DNA of 64,000 nucleotides, from the NCBI GenBank assembly GCA_963691705.1, contig OY829538.1:45659151-45723150 (forward strand). Direction: 5' to 3'. Positions 44,964 to 58,526 of this stretch are shown piece after piece. The notes beneath the pieces are model-generated. The model was given only the letters and a program-made list of their open reading frames with translations, made no database searches and was not told the DNA's origin. The stretch's first letter is position 1. Each line of letters starts with the position of its first letter. Source of the DNA: Viola odorata (lineage: Eukaryota > Streptophyta > Magnoliopsida > Malpighiales > Violaceae). The position numbers and the translations under genes are program-made.

Positions 44964-47830
44964 ATATCGACATCTTGGTGGATAGTGCCGCCGGAAATGA
45001 CATGTTCTCCTTCATGGACGGATTTTCCGGGTATAATCAGATCAAGATGGCACCCGAGGACAGTGAAAAGACGACCTTTATCACCCCTTGGGGAACCTTC
45101 TGCTACAAAGTGATGCCCTTCGGATTAAAGAACGCAGGAGCCACGTACCAACGTGCTGCCGTCACCCTTTTCCATGACATGATGCATAAAGAGTTGGAAA
45201 TCTATGTCGACGACATGATAGCCAAATCTCGCGGCGCGCAAGACCATGTAGACATCCTGAAGAAGGTATTCGAAAGGTTGAGGCAATTTCGGCTAACGCT
45301 AAACCCAGCTAAATGCACCTTTGGAGTAACCTCCGGAAAGTTATTGGGATTCATCGTCAGTAACAAAGGCATAGAAGTGGATCCTGATAAGATAAAAGCA
45401 ATTCAAGAGCTACCCGCTCCCAGCACTGAAACGGAAGTACGAAGCTTCTTAGGACACATCAACTACATCGCGCGCTTTATCAGCCAGTTAACACTTACTT
45501 GTGAGCCGATGTTCAAAATGCTAAGGAAACACGGAGAAGCGGAATGGGACGGAGACTGTCAGAAAGCCTTCGAGAAAATCAAGACGTACCTGCAAAACCC
45601 GCCGGTACTGGTTCCCTCGACGCCAGGACGACCCTTGCTCATGTACCTAACAGTCACGGCTAGCACCATGGGCTGCGTTTTGGGACAGCACGATGAGTCG
45701 GGAAGACGTGAACAAGCCATCTACTACCTCAGCAAGAAATTCAACGAGTGTGAGATGCGCTACTCCATGTTAGAACGAACATGTTGCGCCCTAGCATGGT
45801 GCGCCCGAAGACTTCGACAGTACATGTTGTATTACACGACATGGCTAATCTCTCGCATGGATCCGCTGAAGTACATCTTCGAAAAACCGTACCTATCAAG
45901 TCGCATTTGCAGATGGCAAGTCTTATTAGCTGAGCACGAGATCATCTATGTAACTCAGAAAGCGATTAAGGCAAGCGCCCTCGCCGATCACTTGGCTGAT
46001 CATGCCTTGGATGAGTATGAGTCGTTGAGCTTTGACTTCCCCGATGAGGACATCATAGCAGTTGAGGATGAAATCGCAGAGGATCTTCAAGAAGACGACT
46101 GGTGGACCATGTTCTTCGACGACGCGGTGAACCTCTCAGGCAAGGGAGTGGGAGCCGTAGTCATAGCCCCAGACGGCCGTCAATTCCCTGTAGCATGCAA
46201 GTTGAACTTCCCCTGCACTAATAACATCGCTGAGTATGAGGCATGTATCAGTGGTCTCGCGGCAGCCATCGACCTAAAAGTAAAGAAGCTCCGGATCTTC
46301 GGCGATTCAGCACTCGTCATCTACCAAGCCCAGGACCTCTGGCAGACACGGGATTCCAAGCTCATCCCTTATCAAAGGTTACTCACTCAGCTCGCGCGGG
46401 AATTCGAGGAAACCAAGTTCGACCGAGTTGACCGAGAAAAGAACCGCTTCGCAGACGCATTAGCCACCTTGGCCTCCATGTTCAAACTAGAGTGTGGAGT
46501 AATGCTTCAGCCTTTGAGGGTAGAGGTAAAGGAAACGCCGGCATGGTGTGTCACCTTGGAAGAGGAAGCCGATGGGAAGCCTTGGTTCCACGACTTAGTA
46601 CAATTCATCAGAAACCGGGAACATCCACCGGGGGCAAGCCGGGTTAGCAAAAGGACCCTCCAGCGTTTAGCCCTAGACTTCTATCTCGACGGCGAAGTTT
46701 TATACAAAAGAAGAGCTGATGGAGCTTTGCTTCGCTGCGTCACCATGACCGAGGCGAAAAGAATCATAACGGAAATCCACGAAGGGGTGTGTTCCACACA
46801 TGCTAGTGGGCACATGATGGCCAGACAGATAATGAGGCAAGGCTACTTTTGGCTCACCATCGAACGGGATTGCATCAACTACTTCCGGAAGTGCCACAAG
46901 TGTCAAGTTTACGCGGACCATATCCACGTACCGCCAGCCCCTCTCTTCAACATGACATCGCCTTGGCCTTTCGCAATGTGGGGAATCGACATCATCGGCC
47001 AAATTCATCCCACAGCCTCTAATGGCCATCGCTTCATCCTCGTAGCGATCGACTACTTCACCAAATGGGTAGAGGCCGCCTCCTACTCCAACGTCACACA
47101 GAAGACGACCATGCGTTTCATCGAAAGAAACATCATCTGCCGTCACGGAGTCCCAGAAACCATCATCACGGACAACGGCTCCAATCTCAATGGGAAAATG
47201 ATCGACGGTTTTTGCCAACATTGGAAGGTGAAGCACCGAAACTCATCTCCATATCGACCAAAAATGAATGGCGCAGTTGAAGCAGCAAACAAAAACCTAA
47301 AAAAGATCATCCAAAAGATGGTAATCACTCACAAGGACTGGCATGACATGCTTCCCTTCGCATTGCATGCCTACCGGATAGCAACCCGTACATCTACAGG
47401 GGCAACTCCCTACTCATTAGTTTACGGCATGGAAGCCGTAATTCCCCTTGAAGTAGAAATCCCTTCTCTCAGAATCCTGGCAGAGTCTGAAGTAGAAGAA
47501 TCAGATTGGGCAAGAGTGAGGTACGAGCAGCTGAACCTCCTTCCCGAAAAGCGCTTGGCCGCTATCTGCCATGCACAATTATATCAGCAAAGAATGGCCA
47601 ACGCTTATGACAGGAAAGTGCGACCTCGCAAGTTCGAGGCTAGGGATTTAGTACTGAAGAAGATTCTCCCTCATCAGGAGGCCAGTCAAGGAAAGTGGGC
47701 CTCCAAATATGAGGGCCCGTATCTAGTTAAAAGTGCATTCTCAGGGGGTGCCCTAATGCTAACCAACATGGACGGAGACGATCTCCTAAGACCGGTGAAT
47801 GCCGATGCAGTCAAGATATACTACGCCTGA
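44964..47830 (+). pseudogene. Ogre RT/RNase H/archaeal-type RNase H/integrase, copy 2
   Basis: The 951-codon frame opening at 44975 is identical to copy 1: YVDD, a degenerate first RNase H, an intact DEDD second RNase H, and an intact zinc site and D,D-35-E of integrase. It is the best-preserved coding stretch of the element, broken only at its upstream junction. Confidence 0.9.
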
Positions 47831-50800
47831 AGTGTCACGGGTTACACGTTCGGCCAGATCAGCGACATAGGGTTTTATCATGACAATCTAATACAAACGT
47901 TTGTTCTGAAATTAATAAAACAAGTTTTTTTTCAGGAGATGCGTATGATTTTAAAACTTTGTTATCCTCTTTCGTTAAACGTGTGGGATGACAAAAGGAG
48001 GCATGGCATAGATGGCTCCCCAGGAGTAGCTCGAGACGTAAGACGCGTCCCTTAGACTAACGCCACTAATCAATTTTAAGTTTTGCAGTGGCGTATTAGT
48101 CTCATCTTGGCATCACGAGAAGACCACGGAGCTTCCGCTCGTAGCGACTCTTGGAGGGCCGCAACGGGCCACCTTCAAGAGCAAATCAGGAAAGATTTTA
48201 AGGCAAACTGTCACCATCTAAAGCGAAATTCTTTTTCCTGCAGTGCGACCAGCACAACCGGCATCACGAACAACCGTTCTCGAAGGACTAAATGCTGAAC
48301 CAAAGTCACAAAGCTCATCCTAAGCCGGCCAAGCCGTCGAAACGCTAGCAAAGTCGGCTCCCATCTCCGTTCACCTATTCGGAGGAGCTCATCGCCAAAA
48401 CACCGTGGTCGCACAGTGCACCATTACAGGCAACAACTCCTGGGAAAAGCACGACGAAAAGCCGTCCTCCTGGGGTCACCATCAACATTACTTAATGCGG
48501 TCTTGTTCAAGAAGGTTCCGGCATCCGCACCATGATCAATATGGTGTATCCTTTAATCGAGGGACAGCCAGGCTGCCCGCATTGCCCAAGCCGAGGCAGG
48601 AGCTGCGGTAAAACATCTAAAAGCAAAGCTATCATCATTCGACATCCGACCCAAGTCACACTCGATGACCTACGGCTGGCCCGTCTAAAAGGGAGAGCTT
48701 AAAAACTTATCAATCAATTTCCTTTTGCCAAAAATCATCTTGCATTTACTCCTCATTCGTTCTTGCCGCTTCATTTTTCAGAAACCGGGTCACCCCCATT
48801 CGATGCCCGCATAAGGACGGTAAGCATGTGCCCTTGCAGCCCCGCTGCACATTACGGGAACAGAGGGTTTTCCCCTTTATCCCCAAGCAATCACGAAGCC
48901 CATCAACAAAGGTCTAGCAAGGGCCGGTAAGCAAGTATACCCAGTGCGGATCCCATTTTCCCTTCGACCGGGATCAGCGGTTCCCATAAAGCAGCTGAAA
49001 AAGAAACCAATCAGCACACCGAAGCGAAGCATCCCGGAACCGGGGACCACGTCATAGGCACCCTCGAAAAGCCGAGTTAAAAGAAGGGAGAATCCCTGAA
49101 CTTATCTCTTTTTTCGTTTTAAATTAATTTCTCTGTTTGTTGTCCCCTCTGCATCTCACAGGGACCGGAAGCATCTCGCTGTCATCCGCGTGAAGCTCGT
49201 GGAAGACGCCCTTGCGGCCCCGCTGCACACCTTAGGGGAGTCCATCTTTCTTTCCCCTTTTATTTAAAATTGTTTTCATTCTTACTCGATTTGATAGCTT
49301 TAAACCGAGTACGGTTGTCTGGCCCACTGGGGGCAACCTTAGGTTCTCATTAGAACGTTGCAAGTAGGTCATCCCCCACATCTAGCAATCAAGTCTTCTA
49401 GCAATCAAACCATTGAGCAATCAAACCCTCAATCAATCAAAAATCAAAAAAATCGATCAAAATCCCTCTTTAGCCCGGCTAAAACAAAAGCATACTGCTC
49501 TTATAGGCATTTTCATGCATCGCATAGGTCAGAAATATTCAATCCCTCTGTTAAATCAAGCATCTATCCAAATTACGTGCCATGCATGACATTACCTGTT
49601 TGCTCTTATATCCACGGTTTGTTCCGACGTAAGCAGTCACAAACAAATCCCGGTAAGCATTTTCGAGCCATCGCGGCGTATCCTTCATGAGTGTAAGGGC
49701 CTGACTAGATACTAGTTGAGTTCGCATAATATCCAGGGTACATGCGCAATTAGACATGGGATAGCTATGAAATGACGTGGGACTTTTACGATTTTCTCCA
49801 CTTTTTTCGTTTCTTTACTCTTTCCACCATGTATGTCATCACTCCCCAAACCAACAATATCACTCATACCCCGGGAGCCAAAGAGCAGTTTCAGCTAAAA
49901 TTGCCAGCCGGAAGTAAAAGCACGCCAAGTTCAAGTTCACGACGAAGGAGACTGAAAAGGGCGCCAGGAGATCGCTAAGGACTATCACCGAAGAAGCAGC
50001 AACTACGAAGGCCGAGGCCTCGAGACAGAAGGGGAAGAGATCAAGACGAAGGCCGTGCTTGCTCTGCTCTGTTGCATTTCAAGATCAAATCAAAAAAAAG
50101 GGAAGAAGAAAAAAAAAAAAAAAAAAAAAAGGGAGAGACAAGAGAAAAAAAAAAGAGAGAGGAAAAAGGGAAAAGAAAAGAAAAAAGAAATGCTCAGAGA
50201 CCTTCGAAGAATAACAAACAATCGAAGAGACAAAGCAAGCACAGCCCGGGGACGACTCAGTTCGAGAAATCTCGAAGAAAACTTTCCCCAGTGAACTCGA
50301 GCAAAAAAGGCCCAAGGCCAACTCGAGAAATCTCGAAGCATCCTTCCCCAGGAAAGGCCCAAGGCCCCACTCGACACACTGCAAGCAGCGAACCGCAAAG
50401 CAGCGACGACGCTCCCCCAATGAAGACTCGAGAAAAGGGCCCCTGGCCAACGGGAAAATGACATCCCCAGCAAAACATCGCCCACATCAGGGCCAATCAG
50501 CAAAACATCGCCCACATCAGGGCCAATCAGCAAAACATCGCCCACATCAGGGCCAATCAAGCAAAACATCGCCCACATCAGGGCCGATCAGCAAAACATC
50601 GCCCACATCGGGGCCAATCAGCAAAGCATCACTCATCAAAAGCCTTCCAACTCCTCGGCAAAGCAATCTTTTCCCAAAACAAACTCCTTTCCGGACTTTT
50701 CATGTCCCTTCATTCTTTTCCGTAAAAGACCCATCGATTATTAGAACGCCCATGCATGTGCATCTTCATTCGAAGTCTATTCACTCGGATTGACATTGCG

Positions 50801-52337
50801 AACTGTAAATTATGTATCATGTTAGCAGCATCTTTATGAGTGTAAAAATACTTAGCCTTGTTTCAGAGCGTGAGTGCAAACACTAATATCAGGTGAGGAC
50901 TACTTACGGCTGCAAATCGTGGGAAAGTCTTGTCCTTGGGGTCGTTACCTCCTGAGCAGGACGCAGACGCATTCTAGATTCGTATCAAGGCCGCTAGCAT
51001 TAGCATTCTTCTCCTCCCAGAGTGACGACATAGTATAATTTCCAGCATAGCATTTTCTCCTCCCAGAGTGACCTTAGTTTAAGTTTCCGCATTTCGCGTC
51101 GTCTCCTACGGGAATCGACGTTCTTTAAATTTCAGCCTAGCATCCTCTCCTCCCAGAGTGACAGCATAGTATAATTTCCAGCATAGCATCTTCTCCTCCC
51201 AGAGTGACCTTAGTTCAAGTTTCCGCATTTCGCGTCGTCTCCTACGGGAATCGACGTTCTTTAAGATTTCAGCATAGCATCTTCTCCTCCCAGAGTGACA
51301 GCATAGTTTAATTTCCAGCATAGCATCTTCTCCTCCCAGAGTGACAACATAGTTTAATTTCCAGCATAGCATCTTCTCCTCCCAGAGTGACAGCATAGTT
51401 TAATTTCCAGCATAACATCTTCTCCTCCCAGAGTGACCTTAGTTTAAGTTTCCGCATTTCGCGTCGTCTCCTACGGGAATCGACGTTTCTTTAGATTTCA
51501 GCATAGCATCTTCTCCTCCCAGAGTGACAGCATAGTTTAGCTTCCAGCACAACATCTCCTCCTCCTAGAGTGACCTTAGTTTAAGTTTCCGCATTTCGCG
51601 TCGTCTCCTACGGGAATCGACGTTCTTTTGATTTCAGCATAGCATTCTCCTCCTCCCAGAGTGACAGCATAGTGTAGCTTCCAGCGTAGCATTTCTTCTC
51701 CTCCCAGAGTGACAACATAGCGTAGATCTACCTTTTTCAGCTTTAGCATTTCTTCCCCTCTCAGAGTGATATCCTTCACATAATTCTACATTTCTGCATA
51801 ATTATTTTCTTCCTCTTAGAGCTGACATCATTAGGGCGAAACGTTCGTACATCTACGAATAGCGCGTCATCCTCCCTAGGCAACGTCTGTTGCGTGTCAG
51901 ACCCCCCAGTGGAGCCGTCATTTACGTTGTCGTAAAATCACTTTTCATCCTTAGCAGAGTAGTCATCATTTACACTTCCTGCAACTTATGTTTCTCTCAA
52001 TACCCGAGTAGATCTAAGCTTATATCTTTGCAGGATCAACAACCTATCTCCTCCTCCCAGAGCGACATCAAGCAATCACCTGTTAATCCCTAGTGATGAC
52101 AACAGCAATTTCCTCCTCCCAGAGTGACAACAATCAATCTCCTCCTCCCAGAGTGACGGCAAGTAATCACCTTTTACCCCCAGTGGTAGCATCAATCAAA
52201 CTACCTCCTCCCAGAGCGACATCATCACTGTAGGTTTGAGGTAAGACCTGTTGTGTCGCCAAAATTCGGATATATATAGGGGCGGCTGTCTTTACTGCTT
52301 ATCAAATCCTTCGATAAGACAGTAAAGAGGGGGCAAC
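47831..52337 (+). other. Ogre 3' region, copy 2
   Basis: Same length (4507 bp) and same repeats as copy 1: a homopurine tract at 50094-50201, the 30-bp array at 50469-50619, the CAGAGTGAC array at 51009-52228, a hairpin at 52290-52327 and the polypurine tract before LTR3. No gene. Confidence 0.7.
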
Positions 52338-55300
52338 TGTTGATACCCAAATTTTGACGCCATTTTTAATCAATTTTAGCATTTCTGTCATTTATTTAAT
52401 TTACTGTCATTTTTACTTGATTTACAGTCATCTGTAGTTAGTTTACTATCGCTAGCATTTTTAGGTGTTTCGTTGCATTTTTGCATCGTCAGCTTTCGAA
52501 ATCGCATTTTTCAATTTTTCGGCATGCATTTTCATTATTATTATTAATATTATTTTTAGCCTAAAAAAATCACGTTTTAGACTATCCGGCAGTCGTACGC
52601 TAGTTTTTCTGCATTTTTGGTCATCTCACGAATTTTAGGATTTTTAGGGTTTTAGCGCATTTTTTAGTATTTTTATTATTTTATTAATATTTTTATTCGA
52701 GCTTTTATTGGACCCGAGTAAGTCTGCTCGAACCACAGCTTGACTTTTAAATGTTTTCCATCAACTAGTTGCTAGCTTTTTTTCTGCTCGCAACGGTATA
52801 CAACGTTTCGTGTAATTTTCGGCGTAACGTTTTTATTTTTCCGTTCCCGCGTTTCGCGCTTTTGAACGCGAAAATAAACGCGTCAAACGCGAAATTTTCA
52901 TGCTTCGCTGTATACGGTTAAAACCGTCATATTTTTCTCTACGCGCTGGTACCCTCGGATAGAAAAGTCCGAGCGTTTGCTCGCAGGACTCAGCTCGAGC
53001 CCATTTAAATAAATTAAAGGGCATTTTAATCACAACCGTTGATCTGGTCAACTCAAGAAAAGTCAACCAGATCAACGGTTGACAAATTAAAGGGGCATGG
53101 TGCATGGCACACGCGAACGGCCATGGACGTGCGTGAACAGGGGAGCGAGCCACCGAGCTGCTCGCTCCCGTCCCCTCGGCCGTTACCTGTCCCCTCGGCC
53201 ATCATCACAACGCCCCTAGCCCAGCCACCTCACGGCCGTAGCCCTGCCAGCGTGAACAACACCACCACGCGCAGCTCCTTCTCCCTCTCCTCCACGCGAT
53301 TTTCTCCTATAAATAGGAGCTCCCATTCAACGTAAAAACGGCACCAAAATCGCAAGAAACCCTTGCTCCTTCTCCCTCTTGATCAGCTTGCTCATATTGA
53401 GCGACAATCGTCCAGTTCAAAGTTTGAAACGTGAGCTTTCTCTCTCTAGCTCATCTTCGGTTTTTCTGCGCAAGTTTTCTTTAATTTCGTTTGGCTTGAT
53501 TTTGAGCAAATAAATTGATTGTTTTTGTGCTATTAATTCACATACGTAATGTAGATTAAATACATGCTTTCAATTTTGAAAATCGTTGGCTAGATTGTTC
53601 GAATTAATTAGTTTTCGATAATTAACGGTTCGGTCATTTTTTCGAAATTAAATTTTGTACGAGTCAAACTAAAAATCGAGGTTTATACGGTCGGAAAGTC
53701 GTCGAAGAGACGAACATTTCGGTACGTCCATTTTTCAAAACGGCCAAGTGTGGCCGGAGTTGGGTCGCCGGCAGTAGCTCCGGCGACCAAGGGAGGGGGT
53801 GATGAATAGTGCCATGCCTATTCATCACACGGCGCCGTTTTGGCCCCCCTCCCAAGTTTTCAAAGTTTTCAGTTAGGTCCCTCCGATTTTTAATTCTTTC
53901 CGAAATTTCAAATCGCAAGTTTTTCGTAAAAATAATTCGTACGCATCGTACGTTAATTTCTCGTATTATCAATTGTTTAATTTTCTGCACTTATCAACTG
54001 TTTAATTTTCTGCACTTATCAACTGTTTAATTTTCTGCACTTATCAACTGTTTAATTTTTTGCACGTATCAACTGTTTAATTTTCTGCACTTATCAACTG
54101 TTTTAATTCTTAGCACTTTAAATTTCCGCACTTTATTTTCTGCAATTTAAAAATTCAGTTATTTTTTTTTACCGCCTACATGGACGGTCGCACTTTAATT
54201 TCCGCAATATCAACTGCTTTAATTTTTCGCAAAACTGCTGGAAATCCTTCCGCAATATCAACTGTTTTATTTTCTGCAAATATCAATTGTTTTATTTCCG
54301 CAATATCAACTGCTTTAATTTTTCGCACAACTGCTGGAAATCCTTCCGCAAATATCAACTGCTTTATTTTCTGCAAATATCAATTGTTTTATTTTTCGCA
54401 AATATCAACTCTCTACTTTCTGCAAATTATCCAACTGTTAAATTCTCGTATGCTTAAAATCAATCATTTTTCGCATGCAATCAACGTAGATATTAAATTC
54501 TCCCATGCGTAAAATCAATCATTCTTCGCATGCAATCACATAGATGTTAGATTCTCACATGCTTAAAATCAATCATTTTTCGCATGCAATCAACGTAGCA
54601 TTTTAATTCTCACATGCGTAAAATCAATCATTCTCCGCATGCAATCACGTAGATGTTAGATTCTCACATGCTTAAAATCAATCATTTTTCGCATGCAATC
54701 AACGTAGATATTAAATTCTCCCATGCGTAAAATCAATCATTCTTCGCATGCAATCACGTAGATGTTAGATTCTCACATGCTTAAAATCAATCATTTTTCG
54801 CATGCAATCAACGTAGCATTTTAATTCTCACATGCGTAAAATCAATCATTCTTCGCATGCAATCACGTAGATGTTAGATTCTCACATGCTTAAAATCAAT
54901 CATTTTTCGCATGCAATCAACGTAGCATTTTAATTCTCACATGCTTAAAATCAATCATTTTTCGCATGCAATCACGTAGATGTTAGATTCTCACATGCTT
55001 AAAATCAATCATTTTTTGCATGCAATCAACGTAGCATTTTAATTCTCACATGCTTAAAATCAATCATTTTTCGCATGCAATCACGTAGCACTGTTAAAAT
55101 TCTCACATGCGTAAAATCAATCATTTTTCGCATGCAATCACCATAGCATTTAAATTCTCGTATGTGTAAAATCAATCATTTTTCACATACGATCAACCCA
55201 ACATTTCAATTTCGTATGCGTAAAATCAATCATTTATCGCATGCAAATCAGCTCAGCATTTAAATTCTCGTATGCGTAAAATCCATCATTTTTCGCATAC

Positions 55301-56299
55301 AAACAACTGTCATCATTTTTGTCAAACCCAGCATCTCACTTTCGTATACGCAAAATTCATCATTTCTCGTATGCAATCAACTGTCATTTAAATTTTCGCA
55401 CTCATAAAATTGTTTACTTCTTTCTCAAGCTATCACTAATACTCTCACTTTGTAGGTTTTAAATTCAAGCTTCGCTCGAAAGTACGCCTTTCGATTCCCT
55501 TTTATTTATTCAGCGCTTTTTTCGTAAAATAGCAGTCGTACGCATGATATATAGAACTGTTAGAATTAAAATCAACCCACCTGAACAACGTGTTTAAAGA
55601 GTCGCTTCAAATGCCATATTCATGTGATTTTAAATTCTCGCATATATTGACTGCATGTACATGGGGACTTTCGATCCCACATCAGTTTTCCACTTCAAAA
55701 ACCAATCATTTAAAATTGGTACTCTGTTAGCAATCCATGATAGGTTCACATAGCAATCAATCTAATCATGCATGGCCCGATGATGAAATAAGGGGGCGCT
55801 CATTCAGTCTTACAGAAAATTCAGTCCCATCACGTTACGGTCAAGAATAATAGACTGATCTTGATAAACGGTAACCCCGTCCGAAAGATCTTTTTTATTA
55901 TTTTTGAACGGTCCCGATTGTGGAAAAGGCTAAAGTGACGATTCCTCTGAGGGCCCCCTTTTTCAAAATAAAACGCATTTTCATCAAAACACCTTTTAAA
56001 CACCTCTCTCATCAACCGGTAACCGTTTTCGGATGTGACTCGGGTGCCTAACACCTTCCCGAGACCATAATACGACCCCGAACCTTTTGTCTGGGGTCCA
56101 GACCCCTTTTTTGTGCCTTTACTTTTTTTTACTTATTATATTTCCTATGCCATGACGATTAAGGTTCCCTAAAGCCTAGCAACCAAATTAGGGTGGCGAC
56201 TTCATTGCATGTTGCGAGGCGTCTGTCTACGCTGAGCATTGTAAGGTCCCAAATTTCGTTGCACACTCGCGAGTTTTTAATTTTCGTGGGGGCGCGACA
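52338..56299 (+). repeat. Ogre LTR3 (3962 bp, outer right LTR)
   Basis: It matches LTR2 throughout as far as I can compare by eye. It ends GCGCGACA at 56299 and is followed at once by GGTGG (56300-56304), the right target duplication. TATA box at 53308-53315. Confidence 0.93.
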
Positions 56300-56304
56300 G
56301 GTGG

Positions 56305-57148
56305 GTAGAGTGAAAGCTAATTTTTTTTAAATTACATATTTATCCCCTCACACTAGCATTATTCTTAGAGAGAGAAAAAAACGCGTTCCCCTCTCACTTA
56401 GTTTTAGTTTCATTTTTTTACACTTTTTTTATATGTATCATTTTTCTAGAATTTCTCCTTTTTTAGATTCATTTTTTAAGTTTTGGTACATTTTTTTAAT
56501 TTTAAAAAAATTATGATACATTTTTAAAATTTTAAGTTGCACATTATTATTATTATTTTTAAATTTGATAAAAATATATATTTCAAAGGTTGGATAAGGA
56601 AGGTTTAGAAAACTAAATTTCTTAATCCACCCATCAACTAACCCCTTGCAATAATGAAGAATTTGAAAATTTATTTAATATTTCAATTATTAAAAAATAG
56701 ACGGCTAAATAGATACAGAATTCATGATAAAATATATATAGAAAAGAATAATCAGACGCCTAACAATATAATATAAACACAAATATAGAAAAAATAAAGT
56801 AGTTTTTTTTTTTTACTTTCTCTAACGATTTCCTAATACAAAACATATACAATAATATTACTTTCTCGAAAATTTTAAATCTTAACTAAATACAAAAAAC
56901 TAATTCTCTTCAAACTAAATAGAGGCTTTCAATCTTTGGTTTGATTCTCACATGGTGTCTCTCCGGGATCAGGCAAATATTTGTACTTTTCTGATTTGTG
57001 AAATTTGTGAATAATGATGTTGTCGATTTGTTTCTCTGGTCATTTTTCATGCTTTCCCTGCTTTTGACTCTTAATTTGATTGAGTAGATGTAGATTAGTG
57101 TGTTTTTGGTTCTTTGCCATCAAATTTTCTTCTTCTTTGCCTCAAATG
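56305..57148. other. AT-rich intergenic DNA
   Basis: This is the right-hand continuation of the DNA into which the Ogre inserted. Poly-T and poly-A runs dominate, and no gene or named repeat is visible. Confidence 0.5.
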
Positions 57149-58526
57149 TGATAAAACAATAATCTCGGCCTAGAGAGGGGGTGAATAGGCAATAAAAATT
57201 CACACACAAAATGTAAAGAAAAAATAGCAAGGACACAAAGAGTTATAGTGGTTCCAATTCCTAAACTGAATTATACTCCACTACCTAAGAGCTTCACCCT
57301 TAGGATTTTCTAACAAAGAACACTTTGCTATTACCTTGAGCTTTTACGGGTTCAACTCATAACCTTACACCGTAGTTTTTGCGGGCTCAACTACAACCTT
57401 ACACAACTCTCTTTCAGGTAAGGATTGAAGAAACCTAGTTCTCTTTATAGGATAAGAACTTAATGACCTTCACAATTGAATTGATAATATTTGCAACAAA
57501 GAATTGGTGAATAAATAATAAATGTATGATTCACAATTACACCAATAAATGAACAATATTACCTCAAGAAGAAAGCAATACAAACTCGAATTGAAAGACG
57601 CAAGAAAGGTTGAAAACTGATATGCGAAGCTTGCGTTGTAAAACTTTGATTAAGAGAGTTTGTAAATGTAATTTGTGTATGTGGAACTTGTAAATGCTTT
57701 CTTGTCATCTAGTAACTCATTTAGGATGAGTATATATAGTGTCTAATAGTTTGATGACCGTTTATGGTTGTTGGAGCAAAAAATTAGCCGTTTTGCATTT
57801 GAAAACTAGCCATTATGCTTGTCTGTAGTGCCTGGCGGTAGGGCTGCCTATTCAGTTATTCTGAATTTTCGAATTCTGAATTTTCGAATTTGGGTATTCC
57901 AAAATTTGAATTTTTCATCCCGTTCCGAACAGAATTAAAATGCTTTCCGAACCCGAATTTTCGAATTCATAATTTCGGAAATTTCGGAATACCCGAATTT
58001 TCTGAATTTTCTGAAATTATGAATTGACAACTCAATCCACTACTGCCATACATTGTAGCTCTACCAGTATGAATTCCGAAATTACCAATTCAATCCACTG
58101 CCATACAACACAATTCAACAAATTATACAAACAATCAAGCAATGTTAAACATACAAATTAAGTTAATCCAATCCACTGCCATACAAACAATCCAACAAAT
58201 TATCCAAATCCAATTCACTGCATACAAATAATCCAAGGCTACAACAACAATTTAATAACAATGACAAGTTTAACAAGTGATCTCCCTCTTCACTGCCATA
58301 CTAATTATCCATACAACTAACTCCCTTCTCCACTGCAACTTTTTGTCCAAGCAAAACAAGTGATCTCCCTCTTCACTTTAGCAAGTGACTCCAAGCAACT
58401 AATTCCAAAACAAATACCGAAACAACTATTAGCAAGTGAAATTAGCAACTGAAATTAGTAAGTGAAATTCCAAAAATTTGAATGAGTTTGCACACACCTC
58501 CACAACTAGCAAGTGACTTCAAGCAG

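Larger units (their letters stand above)
13364..56299 (+). mobile_element. Ogre-like Ty3/gypsy retrotransposon in tandem: LTR-internal-LTR-internal-LTR
   Basis: Three LTRs (13364-17367, 32872-36833, 52338-56299) alternate with two internal regions (17368-32871, 36834-52337), giving a 19,466-bp period. Each LTR starts TGTTGATACCC and ends GCGCGACA. A unit with two LTRs is about 23.4 kb, the giant size known for Ogre elements. Other Ogre traits are 4-kb LTRs, an extra ORF before gag, an intron-like spacer between protease and RT, two RNase H domains and long repeat-rich 3' regions. A single 5-bp target duplication, GGTGG, flanks the whole composite. The coding regions of both copies carry the same disabling lesions. 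Confidence 0.93.
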
